Positions 30,001 to 37,539 of a stretch of DNA of 64,000 bases are shown piece after piece. The stretch's first letter is position 1, and every line of letters begins with the position of its first letter. The notes under the pieces were generated by a model. The model was not told the DNA's origin. It ran no database searches and saw only the letters and a program-made list of their open reading frames with translations. This stretch comes from Phymorhynchus buccinoides. Taxonomy: Eukaryota; Mollusca; Gastropoda; Neogastropoda; Raphitomidae. The DNA lies in contig CM065691.1 in assembly GCA_017654935.2 (NCBI GenBank), forward strand, positions 29,627,016-29,691,015, read 5' to 3'. The translations under genes and the position numbers were made by a program.

Positions 30001-32569
30001 TTGCAAGACTAATTGAATTGTTTTTGTTCCTTTATTCCATACTTTCCTTCAGTATTCTGTGCAAAATAAATGTTGAGCAGAAGAAAAAAATATGAGTACT
30101 TTTGTGTTGGTGGTAGAGAGACTGTCCATCCTTACATTTTCAGCAACAATGGCAGAGAGGAAAAGGCAATCCATTTCTTTAAGATAAATACAAATACAGA
30201 CAAACCCCTATTTTACGACCCTCTGTTAAGCGACCACCTCTCATTTGAGACCGGATTTGTTGGCACAGATGCATTTTACTATGTAAACGACCTCTCTTAA
30301 ACGACTTCCTCCATAACGCGACTTACGACCGCCATTTTGTTGGTTTTTACGACCGTTGTTGTCGTCTGCATAGACTTCGAGCAAAGGGAAACAACCATGG
30401 TCAAGGGCCTGAAAGCGGAGTTGCTTCCCTTGTTGTAGAAAAGATGGCGGAAAGCGTAGGAAAATCACGAAAACCACTGACTTTGAAAAAGAAAACCACT
30501 GACTTTGGACAAGAGTGGAGGTGATTAACAGAAGTCGGCGAAGTGAAACTGTAATACATCGATTGCACAATCCTATGGAGTTGGAAAGACCCAAATCCAG
30601 TTTTAATATGTCATTGTATGTGTGCATGAAGAAGAGAGTATGAACTGTGCTGAACTTTTTCTTTCTACGGCTGCCAGTGAAAACCTCCGTCATACGACCC
30701 CTCCAATTTACGACCGATTTTTCCGGACATTTTGGAAGTCTTAAAATAGAGGTTTGTCTGTAACAATATGTGGACGAAAATCCACATAAACACAAGCAAA
30801 TGATCGATGAAAATCTGCATGGGTGGACAATAAATGGTAATGGTTCAGTACAAGAAAGGTGAAGGGGTACGCATTTGATAACAGTAAAAAGAGAAAAAAA
30901 AGCTTAGTTGAGTGGTTGTAGGCACCTTTAAATCTTCTTCTTAGTAGACTATTTTGATTTTATGATGTAAGACATGCATCAAATTAGGAAAAAGGATTTT
31001 CTCTTTGTTTTGTTTTTCTGTCTTTCTTTTCTTTTTCTTTTCTTTTCCCTTTTCCCCCATCAGGCATGGGAATTGTCCGCGGATCCGCGAATTTCCGCGG
31101 GAAAAAAAATCCTGACCGCTGAAAAAAGAATGCTGTCTGCAGAAAAAAAAAATCAGTGGTGCAATTTCTTCACGGGGTCAAAATAATCGAGCACCGATCT
31201 CGCGCACGCACCGGTCTTGTCTTCCTGTTTCCGCTCGCTTTGACAAAAATGGCGGTTCGCATCGTTCAACGAGGTGAGACATTTGACGATTCGTCCTGTT
31301 TAAATCCATGGAGGTGGGATTGGGTGGCAGTTGTCCACGAAATACAATGGAAAGGAACTGTGAGAAAAGAACGTGTTGGCACACGATTCCGAAAAGTGGA
31401 CTTGCCAGGCGAGGCGCGATGCATCGCCTGTAACAAGCATGTGCAGTATGGAGGCCGTGGAGTGACGGCGCTCAGACCATCTCGTCGGTAAAAAACACCT
31501 GGAGAAGAGTGCCACCCTCGCTCATTTCTGGTTCCTAATAACTTGATGTATCTGTTACTGAGGGCTGATTAAAGAACAGTAACTAATAAGTCATATATAT
31601 AGTCATTTTTGTAGTAAAGAATATGTACTTTTTTGCAATGTAAAAAAAGGAATTATATGTACAGAATGCACCAGATTGCACAGATTTTGATATAAATGTC
31701 CAAAAAAAATTCAGGGGGACATGCCCCCGGACCCCCTAGTTTCAGTGGTTTTTCAATTTTCCAATTCCCATGCCTGCCCATTCAGTTTGGTTATAAGGAA
31801 AAATACTTCAAAATGTTATCTTCTATCCAAGTTTCGGACATAAGAAAACTTGGATATGGTAATAAGCAAAACATCATCTCCCTTCGATTTTCTTATAACC
31901 GAGTTTTGCTGTATTTTTATTTTATGATGTAAAATATGAGTCATAGGTTGCAAGTTTCTTCATTGTCCATTGGCATTGAACAAACGCAAATACAAAATTG
32001 TCTTCTACTGTGTAAAATAAGTTATACATCCAAATTAGAATATTGATTAAAAACAAGAAACAGAAATTTAAATTTAAACAAATATGTTACTCTCACACCA
32101 CACCCAATCATTCATCTGCTCTCCACTATCTTGCTCGCTCATCATGCAACTCACACCACGTCTGCCTTCATTTTTGTTTTTTAATTTTTCTGGTTTTTTC
32201 CTTTGTTTTGCATTTTTCCTCTGGGTTTTTTCATGCACCAAATTAGGTAAAAAACATTTTCTCTTTCGTTTTATGTTTCTGTTTGTCTTTTATTTAATTT
32301 TTTTCTCTTTTTCTCTTTTATTTTTTCCCTTTTTTCCCCATTCAAAATGTTTTCTTATATCTGAGTTTCGGATATAGGAAAACAAAACATTATCTCCCTT
32401 CGATTTTCTTATAACCGAGTTTTGCTGTGATTACTTTTAAGAGCATTTAGAGCAGTTAATATACTTTCATTCTTTTTTTGTCGGTATTTTATGCGTTTTG
32501 TTATAACTATTTTTTTTTAGGTCTGGGGCGCCTATGATCGAAATGGATGAGGTGGTGTATAGAACATAA
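21301..32569 (+). CDS. TNF-receptor-superfamily member, five coding exons, short cytoplasmic tail
   Basis: Type I membrane receptor for TNF-like ligands. Joining 21301-21384, 23212-23542, 24921-25157, 27073-27223 and 32521-32569 gives 849 coding bases plus a stop: 283 residues. Every junction keeps phase and uses GT-AG. Order: signal peptide (about 1-23), about four cysteine-rich repeats with 20 cysteines (about 35-205), an Asn-glycosylation-rich stalk (about 197-213), a transmembrane helix (about 224-247), a stop-transfer RRRKK, and a tail of about 32 residues. No death domain or TRAF-binding motif is visible. The first four exons are secure. The last is inferred from splice phase and acceptor; other 3' exons could exist. 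Family members with short tails can act as decoys or sequester ligand, which is only a possibility here. Confidence 0.85.
21418..21609. mobile_element. Short pogo/mariner-like MITE in TNFR intron 1
   Basis: The ends are inverted copies of TGGAACCTCCCTTATAAGAC; the right end closes with CACTG followed by TA. TATA flanks the left end. About 192 bp, noncoding. Confidence 0.75.
21617..22960 (-). mobile_element. LINE 3' fragment inside TNFR intron 1, antisense to the gene
   Basis: The minus strand carries the RT catalytic segment ([20 protein letters not shown] near 22830), a thumb ([17 protein letters not shown]) and, after frameshifts, a typical LINE C-terminus ([16 protein letters not shown] near 22100). 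The 3' end near 21668 reads GGAAATAAAATTTTGACTTG, a common LINE tail. It is 5'-truncated at about 22960, the normal outcome of target-primed insertion. A (GT)n run at 21625-21668 lies beyond the tail. Confidence 0.75.
23212..23542 (+). CDS. TNFR exon 2: first cysteine-rich repeats
   Basis: The acceptor CCCCACAG ends at 23211. Codes for [20 protein letters not shown] and onward with 13 cysteines, covering the first two repeats ([19 protein letters not shown]) and part of a third (CDLGFH to CPEGYRVKD). One glycosylation site, NSS. The donor is G|GTATGTGTG, phase 1, and opens directly into a (GT)n run. Confidence 0.92.
23543..24100. repeat. Intron 2 microsatellites: (GT)n, (GA)n, poly-C
   Basis: (GT)n with interruptions 23543-23632, (GA)n 23789-23829, and a C-homopolymer with single interruptions 23985-24052. 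The rest of the intron to 24920 is AT-rich with no feature I can support. Confidence 0.9.
24921..25157 (+). CDS. TNFR exon 3: last cysteine-rich repeat and stalk
   Basis: The acceptor ATTCCATCAG ends at 24920. Phase 1 joins to give Gly, then [17 protein letters not shown]. Seven cysteines complete repeat 3 and form repeat 4 ([17 protein letters not shown]). The stalk [16 protein letters not shown] contains a perfect 12-bp coding duplication and several N-X-S/T sites. Donor GTAAGT at 25158, phase 1. Confidence 0.92.
25286..25461. mobile_element. 176-bp MITE related to the hAT-like element at 31061
   Basis: Ends CAGGCATGGTAG and CTACCCATGCCTG are near-perfect inverted repeats. CAATTA is duplicated on both sides (25280-25285 and 25462-25467). 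It contains CCGCGAATCGCAG and CCCCCTGGACCCCTG phrases like those of the larger element. Lies in TNFR intron 3. Confidence 0.85.
25660..26280. other. Unassigned moderately GC-rich intronic repeat-like block
   Basis: Composition changes sharply at about 25660, and the block runs into the SINE below. Overlapping short frames on both strands have no family signature. It may be an extension of the SINE or a different old repeat. Confidence 0.4.
26281..26470 (-). mobile_element. tRNA-derived SINE (head and body)
   Basis: On the minus strand, starting at about 26470, GCCATGGTGTAGTGGTTAGT contains a pol III A-box and GGTTCAAATCT (26409-26419) a B-box, about 30 bases apart as in a tRNA. Body sequence continues leftwards to about 26281. 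It lies in TNFR intron 3, opposite to the gene. Too diverged to be a tRNA gene. Confidence 0.8.
26960..27070. repeat. (GT)n/(GC)n tract at the 3' end of TNFR intron 3
   Basis: GT repeats with a central CGCGCG stretch, running up to TTAACAG|A, the acceptor of exon 4 at 27072. It occupies the polypyrimidine position. Confidence 0.92.
27073..27223 (+). CDS. TNFR exon 4: transmembrane segment
   Basis: Joins in phase to give DSSGLSGGG, then the hydrophobic helix [25 protein letters not shown], the basic anchor RRRKKQQ and GSPANGDM. Donor AG|GTATTT at 27224, phase 2. The helix placement confirms the type I topology. Confidence 0.88.
27240..27540. repeat. Dispersed (CTT)n-headed repeat, copy 1 of 3
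   Basis: Starts CTTCTTCTTCTTCTTCGATC, then GCTCAGAC, CATGCTGCCGTTATGCGCCT and GTCCGACTTCGGCTGGAGGA, ending near CAGAAGGTGG. The other copies are at 49175-49505 and, inverted, 60655-60960. Shares the CTT head with the 3585/17615 family but not the body. Confidence 0.85.
27637..27999. mobile_element. piggyBac-like MITE, diverged longer copy
   Basis: TTAACCCCTTCACTGCC at the left and GGCAGTGAAGGAGTTAA at the right, with TTAA on both ends. Its internal sequence differs from the other copies. Confidence 0.8.
28121..28366 (+). mobile_element. piggyBac-like MITE, best-preserved copy
   Basis: 246 bp including both TTAA sites. The ends TTAACCCTTTCACCGCCA are perfect inverted repeats. TTAA target duplication and CCC-starting termini fit the piggyBac superfamily. 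Noncoding. Confidence 0.88.
28574..28836 (+). repeat. Left block of a local tandem duplication (block X1)
   Basis: Matches 32648-33352 (block X2) once the MITE in the latter is removed; shares GGTGGATTGATTTGAAACTG and GAACAAGGCCCACATTTTC. X1 was originally followed directly by the exon-5 block at 32428, but a transposon inserted between them at 28837. Confidence 0.85.
30197..30760. mobile_element. 564-bp pogo-like MITE, third nesting level
   Basis: Ends CAGACAAACCCCTATTTTA and, inverted, CAGACAAACCTCTATTTTA, flanked by TA on both sides. Subterminal ACGACC repeats. The minus-strand frame 30241-30795 runs through both ends and has no family signature, so it is not called. Confidence 0.88.
31061..31776 (+). 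mobile_element. 716-bp hAT-like element with a transposase gene fragment
   Basis: Perfect 15-bp inverted ends, CAGGCATGGGAATTG. Flanking CCCAT is duplicated; the related outer-element sequence at 32334 shows the empty site CCCCATTCA. Subterminal CGCGGATCCGCGAATTTCCG is G/C-rich. Related to the short MITE at 25286. The 5-6 bp target duplications do not match the 8 bp usual for hAT, so the superfamily is tentative. Confidence 0.75.
31156..31491 (+). pseudogene. N-terminal zinc-finger fragment of a transposase-like protein
   Basis: A frame with NPWRWDWV, then [19 protein letters not shown] and [15 protein letters not shown]. The C-x2-C-N-K...YG-x-x-G pattern resembles the BED/C2H-type finger at the N-terminus of hAT-like transposases, but the His pair of the finger is not present before the stop. 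The likely original start is ATGGCGGTTCG at 31249. No catalytic domain follows, so this is an internally deleted element. Confidence 0.6.
32521..32569 (+). CDS. Candidate TNFR exon 5a: short tail and stop
   Basis: A pyrimidine-rich acceptor ends in AG at 32520. In phase 2 it completes Arg, then reads [15 protein letters not shown] and TAA at 32567-32569. In the duplicate at 33474 the equivalent position is a good donor AC|GTAAGT; here it is AC|ATAAGT. One G-to-A change therefore abolishes splicing and creates the stop. Short, with no family motif, so moderate confidence. Confidence 0.5.
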
Positions 32570-32711
32570 GTGGTGAAGTGAGAAAGTGAAGATACAGTGG
32601 AAATCACCTCACTGGAAAATCACTTGGATGAAAAATCAGACGATACAGGTGGATTGATTTGAAACTGAAAATAGTTTTTCTTTACTCCAGTGCACTAGTA
32701 CTGGCATATAA

Positions 32712-33178
32712 GGCCAAACAAAAAAATATGTCTGTTTCTGGTAACCCGACCGAACCTAGTTTTTGCTGCCGACCCTTTTTTGGGGGGGACGAGTTTCAAA
32801 ACAAAACAAAAAGCAAAGCAATTTGAGCAGACAATGCAATGGAAACAACCATTGCACTCTCACTCGGCGTAGTCAAGGACCGTTACTCGCGCAGACTTTC
32901 GTGATCAACATCCGCCAACACAATGGCGGGCGCAAGGCATGCGATTTCCCACAGTACAATATTACTGCTATGCTTGCTTCAACATGCTTATGTGAAAAAC
33001 AGTCAAGTGGTAAAGATAATCTGTTGATTGATACTCACATTCACATGTTTCAGCAAATGCGGTAAAAAATCTTGCACCGCGAAGAAAAAGAAAAAGAATT
33101 TTTTTTTTAAAAGCCTACCTACCTACCCTATTTTTGTTGGCCATGTTCCCGGAAACAGACATATTTTTTTGTTTGGCC
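32712..33178. mobile_element. 467-bp PIF/Harbinger-like MITE
   Basis: Perfect 27-bp inverted ends beginning GGCCAAACAAAAAAATATG. The 3-base target TAA is duplicated. The empty site is visible in block X1 at about 28655 (CATATAAACAAAAAAC). The 3-base TWA target and G-rich terminus fit PIF/Harbinger. Noncoding. Confidence 0.9.
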
Positions 33179-33352
33179 TAAACAAAAAACAAACACTGAA
33201 ACAGCACTTGTTTTTTGTTGTATATTTTGGTAAAAACTGAACAAGGCCCACATTTTCTTCTACACTCTTCTTATATTGTGCTATTTAATATTGAAAGCAA
33301 ACGAGGAGCTGATTGGAAATTCATGCGACAGAAAGTTATTCCAAAGTTATAG

Positions 33353-33620
33353 TTCCATTTTAATTACTTTTAATTTAAAACAGTCATTTGGAGGAGTTAA
33401 TACTTTCATTCTTTTTTTGTCTGTACATTGTTTATGCGTTTTGTTATGATTATTTTTTTGTCATTCTTTTTAGGCCTGGGGCGGGAGAACAGGAAATGCC
33501 TATGATTGGAAATTGACGAGGCGGTGTATAGAACGTAAGTGGTGAAGTGAGAAAGTGAAGATACAGTGGAAATGACCTCACTGAAAAACCACTTGGATGA
33601 AGAATCAGACAATACACGTT
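33353..33620 (+). repeat. Second exon-5 block (Y2)
   Basis: Homologous to 32428-32647 throughout, including the T-rich tract, the candidate exon and the downstream GTGAAGTGAGAAAGTGAAGA. Confidence 0.85.
33474..33534 (+). pseudogene. Candidate TNFR exon 5b, frameshifted duplicate
   Basis: Acceptor AG at 33473 and donor GTAAGT at 33535 are both intact. It is 16 bases longer than 5a: a 15-base in-frame block (coding GEQEM) plus one extra base that brings TGA after MIGN. In the phase supplied by exon 4 it cannot be read through. Confidence 0.5.
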
Positions 33621-33641
33621 AATCATTTTTTAAGACCAGAT

Positions 33642-33895
33642 TTAACCTCTTCGCCACCAGCCATTTTTTTAGCCAAAAAATACCATTAAACTTACCTGGG
33701 TAGAGAAAAAAATATCTGCAATATTGGGAATTCCTCTGTGACATATATAGCATTAGCCTGATTAGGCCTATCCTTGCCTCCCAAAAGTATGAAAATAGGG
33801 TCTTCAGATAACAGTCCCTGGTTTGATGCTTTTTACCGAAGTGGGTGTTAAACCATTGTGGTGCATAAATGCGACATTGGCGGCGAAGGGGTTAA
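33642..33895 (-). mobile_element. piggyBac-like MITE, minus orientation
   Basis: TTAACCTCTTCGCCACC at the left, GGCGGCGAAGGGGTTAA at the right, TTAA on both ends. Internal sequence is the complement of the 28121 copy. Confidence 0.85.
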
Positions 33896-33928
33896 TCATG
33901 CTTGTGGCTTTATTTCATTTTGTATCTT

Positions 33929-34407
33929 TTTAACTCACTCGGCACTGGCCAGTTGCTTCCCCTTACAACTGTTTAGGACGGGCCATTCGACTAGGTTCGA
34001 AAACCATCACCACAAAAAAGTTATGAAAAGTTATGGACTGATATTTTCAGATAAGATTACTAACACCATGCACTAAACGATCGTAAAATATCAGATTCCA
34101 TACCTTCGTCGTTTGTCTCCTATTGACGAAAACAGCTAACACATAGAAAGAAGGAAAATTTCACATTCCAATCTTTGACCCCCCTCTACAACCAAACCTG
34201 AATGTAAAGTCTGCAATGATTGGTTGATTTCAAGAGAGGCAAGGTCAAAGCAAACTGAAAATAGGTTATAACTTCGCACCGGAAAGCTGGTTACATGCCA
34301 GAAATCAAAACCTCTTGAAAACTCTTATGAGCCGGATCCGGGCCATTCGTCCTAAACGGTTGTGCGAGCCATGAGCCGAATCCGGCTCATTCGTCCTGAG
34401 TGTGTTA
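33929..34407. mobile_element. TTAA-flanked MITE of a second family
   Basis: TTAACTCACTCGG at the left and, inverted, TTAACACACTCAGG at the right. Subterminal copies of CGGGCCATTCG and GCCGGATCCGGGCCATTCGT face each other. The left end recurs at 35303-35385. Confidence 0.65.
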
Positions 34408-35544
34408 ACTCTAAATGTTGTTGTAACTAAAAAACAAAAACATGTGACTCAAAGAAATAACTGTTATTGAAGCCTTAAAAATGGAACTAAAAAAACCCAA
34501 GGAGCAAATGCCATTAACCAAAAAGCCTAAATGTCACAAAGAGTGGTTACTTCGCAGCCTACAAACCTTGCAAAGAATGAAGCCAACTTTCTCACTTCCC
34601 ACCTGGAAGGTGAAAGAAGGTGGGAAGTGTTAACAGAGGCAGTGAGTGAGTTCACAATGATCCCCACCTGTAGTGTAGGTGAAAGGGTGCGAGTAAAAAA
34701 ACCGGCTTTAGTCAGCTGCGGACTGCAATCTCAGTATGTGTATTCAGGCTTTTTGCATTCACTCAACAGCTGAATCCTCGATTGTTGTGGCCATTGCTAT
34801 TTACAAAAATGATAATATTGAGGATACTTTCTGTTGTTTTGTTTTATTAGGTCTTTTTTTTCTCTCTAAAAATTCAATAGTAGCAATTCTTTTGTCCAAC
34901 AAGCATTGGTCTGTCAAAAAATGCATTGAACGGTTGCAAGTTTTATTATTGCTTGTGAGAAAACAGTTTGAAAGAACAGACAATCAGGCAAGTCATCTTA
35001 TCTTGTTTTGTTGGCATCACTTGGATTGTTTTGATTATTTTAGAAAATCATTATACAGGCTATCTTGGAATACATGCGCAGTCCCTTGAATTTCGCCTTA
35101 CTGTTCTTGACAATTGTCAAGGGACTGAACTAGTTATTATTGATTGTTTTTGATAATCAGCCAAAAATTTGATAATTAGCAAAAAGCTCACCATTCTCTT
35201 AGAACTACGTGACTTTTTGTTTGTTTGGTGGTGGGTTTCTTTTCAATTTTTATTTTTACCCTTGCCCCTTACATGTGAGACTTAACTTACATGACAGACT
35301 TAATTAACTCATTCCATGCTGGCCAGTTGCTTCCCTTTGCAAGCGTTCTGTACTGGCCGATTTGCATAGGTTGCAAAAAAATTATTTTCTAAATAATGGT
35401 AACAGATACAAACGTGACATTTAGGCAATATGTACACAATATACAGTACTAACACCTGCAACAGTTTCAAAGCATCCACTTGATTAGTTTTGATTTGTGA
35501 TATTTTAAAATAAATGCATGTTTTGTCAAGCCAGGCACACTCAT
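34408..35544. other. Unassigned AT-rich sequence with a MITE end
   Basis: 35303-35385 (TTAACTCATTCCATGCTGGC) matches the left end of the 33929 MITE. The frames at 34531-34773 and 34736-35089 have no family signature and overlap one another; no gene is called. Confidence 0.5.
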
Positions 35545-37495
35545 TGTCACGTTCTAGGGGATAGAAGAGACACAGGCGACAGGGAAAGGCTTGGTTCCAG
35601 AGGCACACGAGTCACACGCGCAGGCAAATGGAAATCTTAAAAAAACATTTATTCACACAATCATGCACACACAAATCATTGCAACCAAAATCTTGGCCGT
35701 GTCAAAAGATGCAAAAATCTAAGGACCTAAACTAATGTCTCCCACTAATATAATTAAAGAAAAACCAACCCTTTCCCCCTACTCCTCTACTACCCAACCT
35801 AAACCCTGGAATGGACCATCTTACACAACCAAAAGCCAAGAAGAAATGTAGCTTAAATTACACCCGCTCGCACACATTCACACAACAGTTTTCCCTCACT
35901 CCCCTAGTCGCAGACGGACGCTGGTTTCCATTTCTGGAGAGAGGTCCCAAGCAGCAAAGTTCTTTGGGGAGGTTCCGGCCAAAGGCTCCGCGGCAACAGC
36001 AGCACAGGAACAGGGTCAGGACAGGTCCGGTTCACGTCCGGTTCAGGTTCAGATATAAAAGGCTGGAACAAGTGTTCACACGTAAGTCCAGTTCCCAGGC
36101 CGGAGATAGGAATAAGAGGAGCAAGGTTTGCATGTGATGGTGGAGGGGTGGTGAGAGAAGAGGAAAGTAAAATTCGACAGAACCAGCCGTGTGCAACACC
36201 AAAAGAATGAATACAACTTTGAATGATAAAATACTTTAAATGAGATTGTTTTGGAACGACTGGCCTGCCACAGAAGAGTGGATAGATAAAGGTACATACA
36301 AGTATACACACTAATACTCTCTCACCAAAAATACATTACATTACAAGTGACTCGGGTAAATGAAAATAGTTCAAGTTTACATTTAAATTACTGTTTCCCG
36401 AGTCAAAAATTATCCTCTTTTTCCTACTTCGAAAAAGACACGGAATACGAAAATTGAACAAACAACAAAATATATCAAATTGAGCCCCGTTCTCTCTTTC
36501 ACAACACACTGTACTCCCTTGGCGACGATTCGGCGGACAGAGGGGAAAATGAGAACCAAGAAAGAAAAAGTTAAGAAAAACAAACGGGTTACCTCCCTTG
36601 TGTTGGCTCAGCTGGGCCAAGAGAAAAACAGGCTATGTACAGACAACCTATAATTATGAAAACTTTAGTTCCCAAAGCGCGGGATAGCGTTTGAACAATT
36701 ATTTACATCGAAAATTACAATGGCTATAGTTATTATCGAAAGGAAACAGAGTCAACCGAAACTTCGTACTATAAAGGAAAACATGAAAACATAGTTATAA
36801 TACGTAAGCCTACTCACGCGAAAATACAGAAACCCAGCTCAAATTGAAACATAAAACCCGTTTTCTAATTTCGATACGACGTGCTACACACCTCATTCGT
36901 CCATGAAGACTAGCCCGTGAAATGGGGTGGGAAGGGTCCCGTGGTTGCGCCCTCAGTCTCAGCTGTTCAGCTCCTCGGCTCAGCTCTCTGCTCAGCCTCA
37001 CCCACCCAGCGCTCCCACAATTCTCTGGCGTTGTGGCTTTTCTTCTCTTCTTTCTTCTTCTCGTTTCCTCTCTTCTCTCTTCTTCTCGTTTCTTCTCTTC
37101 TCTTCCTTGCTCATCGATGAGCACCCGGCAAGCTGGGGTCGATCCCACCACAATGTCCAACGAAGGAGGTGTGGCTGCTTCCGTCTTGGCGAGCGAACGC
37201 CCTCGAGTTCCAAACGGCAAATGCGCCGGTTTGGAGTTGAACCGCTGCCTTTTCGATTTCTTGACTATGATTCAAAATTGTAGAGAAAATTAAAGTAAAA
37301 CACGTCTTGCCTGTTGCACTCGCAAAGCGAGACACGTGGGGAAAGCACAAATTTCATGTTGCACGGCTTGTTGAGTCATGGCCTTGACAGAACTCGGGTA
37401 GCAAAATCAATTAAACGGGTGCCTGCTGTAATAGAGAAGGGCTGATAACTTCGTCTCATGCTGAAGTTTTGGGCTCCCCTTCTTGAGCCGTGACA
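35545..37495 (-). repeat. 3' LTR of element A (1951 bp)
   Basis: TGTCACG at one edge and CGTGACA at the other. The poly(A) signal AATAAA of the sense strand is at 35648-35653. Contains a CT/AG-biased tract (37037-37110). Holds an 830-bp internal block (about 36065-36893) that is missing from the LTRs at 50653 and 59114. ATATAAAAGG near 36052 lies on the strand opposite to the element. Confidence 0.9.
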
Positions 37496-37511
37496 CACCT
37501 CCCCCCTAAAG
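37496..37511 (-). promoter_or_regulatory. Polypurine tract of element A
   Basis: Sense strand TTTAGGGGGGAGGTG immediately before the 3' LTR, the standard plus-strand primer position. Confidence 0.85.
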
Positions 37512-37539
37512 CGACGCAGTCAGGAGGAATGTGTCGCCT

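Larger units (their letters stand above)
29381..31911. mobile_element. Inner copy of the same pogo-like family
   Basis: Inserted in the outer element; TA on both sides (29379-29380 and 31912-31913). The ends CAGCCAAATACGCTTATAAG and CAGCAAAACTCGGTTATAAG (complement of the right end) match at 16 of 20. Its left half is homologous to the outer one (GAACTGAAAGGATGTTCC, GTACAGGCACTTGATTGCAA). Itself carries the elements at 30197-30760 and 31061-31776. Confidence 0.8.
28837..32427. mobile_element. Outer pogo/mariner-like element, carrying three nested insertions
   Basis: Starts CAGCCGAACCCGC after TA and ends CGAGTTTTGCTG before TG (a mutated TA). The paralogous site at 33352 has TTTTAATTAC uninterrupted, which fixes the boundaries. 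The ends hold many CTTATAAG palindromes with ACTCGG spacers, probably transposase-binding repeats. Once the inner element is removed, about 1.06 kb remains (28837-29380 plus 31912-32427), with no transposase frame. It is non-autonomous. Confidence 0.8.
32428..33352 (+). repeat. Exon-5 block (Y1) followed by block X2 of the tandem duplication
   Basis: Y1 (32428-32647) holds exon 5a. X2 (32648-33352) duplicates 28574-28836 and is interrupted by a Harbinger-like MITE. The next unit, Y2, starts at 33353. Confidence 0.85.

Noticed and set aside
30241..30795. 184-codon minus-strand frame
   Set aside because: It runs through both termini of a MITE and has no family signature or plausible start context.
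34531..35089. Two overlapping frames of 80 and 117 codons
   Set aside because: No recognisable domain, no splice support, and AT-rich repeat surroundings.
36050..36062. TATA box for element A
   Set aside because: The motif ATATAAAAGG is on the strand opposite to the element, so it cannot drive sense transcription as drawn.
36810..37293. Several frames of 100-136 codons within the LTR
   Set aside because: They overlap on both strands around a CT-rich tract, and recur only because the LTR is repeated (43097, 50855, 59608).
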